A stretch of 7,403 bases of DNA, from the NCBI GenBank assembly GCA_013152105.1, contig JAADHA010000053.1, forward strand, positions 10,648 through 18,050, given 5' to 3'. The translations under genes were made by a program, and so were the position numbers. Numbering within the stretch: the first letter of the stretch is position 1; each line of letters starts with the position of its first letter. The DNA comes from Oligoflexia bacterium. Its GTDB lineage: Bacteria > Myxococcota_A > UBA796 > UBA2385. A model generated the notes under the pieces. The model did not search any database. It saw only the letters and a program-made list of their open reading frames with translations, and was not told the origin of the DNA. Positions 6,591-7,403 of this stretch are shown here, one piece after another.

Positions 6591-7403
6591 GTGAGCTCCT
6601 GCGAAGTCAGGGTCAGGAACAGGTCCTCGAGGGATTTGACCACCGGCACCAGGGCGGCGATCGGGACACCCGCTTGAACCAGGCGCTGGTTGAGTTCAGC
6701 CGGGGTCAAGCCATCCAGGCGCACGCGCAAGCGGTCACCCTCGCCGTCGCCCACCACGGTGACACCGGCGATGCCATCCAAGCTGCGCCCCAGCGCCACC
6801 GTGTCGTCGCTCTCCAGGTCGATCTCGGTCACCGCTGCGCCGCTCTTGCGCAGCAGCTCGTCCACCGTCCCCTCGACCACCATATGCCCCCGATCCAGGA
6901 TGCCCACCCGCCCGCAGAGCTGTTCAACTTCGCCCAGCAGGTGGCTGCTCAGGAAGATCGTGAGGCGATCCCGGCGAGCCAGATCCAGCAAGAGGTCGCG
7001 GATCTCGCGCATGCCCCGAGGGTCGAGGCCGTTGGTGGGTTCGTCCAGGATCAAGAGCTTGGGTCGACCGACCAGAGCACGGGCGATGCCCAGGCGCTGG
7101 CGCATGCCCAGGGAGTAGGCGGCGACTCGTTCATCGGCCCGCCCTTGCAAGCCGGCGCGCTCCAGGGCCAGGCTGATGTCGTGGTCATCGCCCTGTCCGG
7201 CATAAGCACAGGCTCGACGCAGGTTGTCGCGCGCGCTCAGCCAGGTGTGAAAGGCCGGCGTCTCGACCATCGCGCCGACGTGTGCGCGTTGCCGGACCAG
7301 ATCGGTCTCACCGAAGATCTGGACTTGGCCCGCGTCGCGCCGGATCAGCCCGAGGATGCAGCGAATGGCCGTCGTCTTGCCGGCACCATTGGGTCCCAAA
7401 AAG
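6587..7403 (-). CDS. ABC transporter ATP-binding protein (5' end beyond the right edge)
   Basis: This is the ATPase that powers the ABC-2 permease following it. The first 271 visible residues begin inside the Walker A loop, FLGPNGAGKT, so roughly 30-40 N-terminal residues are missing. Numbered from the first visible residue: Walker A GPNGAGKT 3-10; signature YSLGMRQRLGIARAL 96-110, with LGMRQ in place of LSGGQ; Walker B LLILDEP with D-loop NGLDP 116-128; switch histidine in SSHLL 152-156. The Q-loop position reads VGAMVETPAFH, with Glu where most ABC ATPases have Gln, a substitution I recall from BcrA/lantibiotic-immunity-type ATPases. After about residue 190 there is a C-terminal accessory domain (ESDDTVALGRSL… LEDLFLTLT), common in ABC-2-linked ATPases. 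The stop overlaps the permease ATG by 4 bp. The substrate is unknown. Confidence 0.94.
   Translation of the reverse strand, partial: FLGPNGAGKTTAIRCILGLIRRDAGQVQIFGETDLVRQRAHVGAMVETPAFHTWLSARDNLRRACAYAGQGDDHDISLALERAGLQGRADERVAAYSLGMRQRLGIARALVGRPKLLILDEPTNGLDPRGMREIRDLLLDLARRDRLTIFLSSHLLGEVEQLCGRVGILDRGHMVVEGTVDELLRKSGAAVTEIDLESDDTVALGRSLDGIAGVTVVGDGEGDRLRVRLDGLTPAELNQRLVQAGVPIAALVPVVKSLEDLFLTLTSQELT
6596..6601 (-). promoter_or_regulatory. Ribosome-binding site of the ABC permease, inside the ATPase gene
   Basis: CAGGAG on the minus strand, five bases before the ATG at 6590. It sits in the last codons of the ATPase gene and fixes the permease start at the ATGA overlap. Confidence 0.65.

Noticed and set aside
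5922..6677. A 251-codon plus-strand open frame opposite the ABC permease
   Set aside because: Gln/His/Asp-rich product with no domain, antisense to a permease with clear membrane helices and the ABC-2 coupling motif.

Overview
The window is about two-thirds G+C, densely coded, and looks chromosomal. It carries five genes of an F-type ATP synthase in the order b'-b-delta-alpha-gamma on the minus strand, with no membrane-sector a/c genes before them. The first b-type protein is short; the second has a signal-peptide-like leader before its membrane helix. Together with the high G+C, this layout suggests a deltaproteobacterial-type Gram-negative such as Myxococcota or a relative. That assignment rests on gene order and protein character only.

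Layout: 1-3395 holds the ATP synthase genes, transcribed right to left: b' (2955-3395), b (2327-2950), delta (1785-2334), alpha (177-1703) and the first 47 codons of gamma (1-143). The delta gene does not read as one open frame. Its N-terminal and C-terminal halves lie in different frames, joined near 2001-2022. Positions 3396-3530 are non-coding. Next, still on the minus strand, is a small secreted protein that looks like an outer-membrane beta-barrel (3531-4220).

A 67-bp divergent intergenic region with a centred inverted repeat separates it from two plus-strand genes that overlap by 4 bp. The first (4288-5262) is an unrecognised protein whose N-terminus recalls an SMC/RecF-type ATPase lacking the P-loop lysine. 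The second (5259-5771) is a zinc-ribbon protein with two C-terminal membrane helices. These converge, with a 9-bp gap, on a minus-strand ABC exporter: an ATPase (cut by the right edge) followed by its ABC-2 permease, overlapping by 4 bp.

How they work together: the left genes build the catalytic head and peripheral stalk of ATP synthase. The ABC pair should form one membrane transporter of unknown substrate. The two plus-strand genes are probably translationally coupled and may act together. The points most worth a second look are the broken delta frame, the CxxC in the b' stalk, and the unrecognised plus-strand pair. I found no clear mobile element, CRISPR array or RNA gene.
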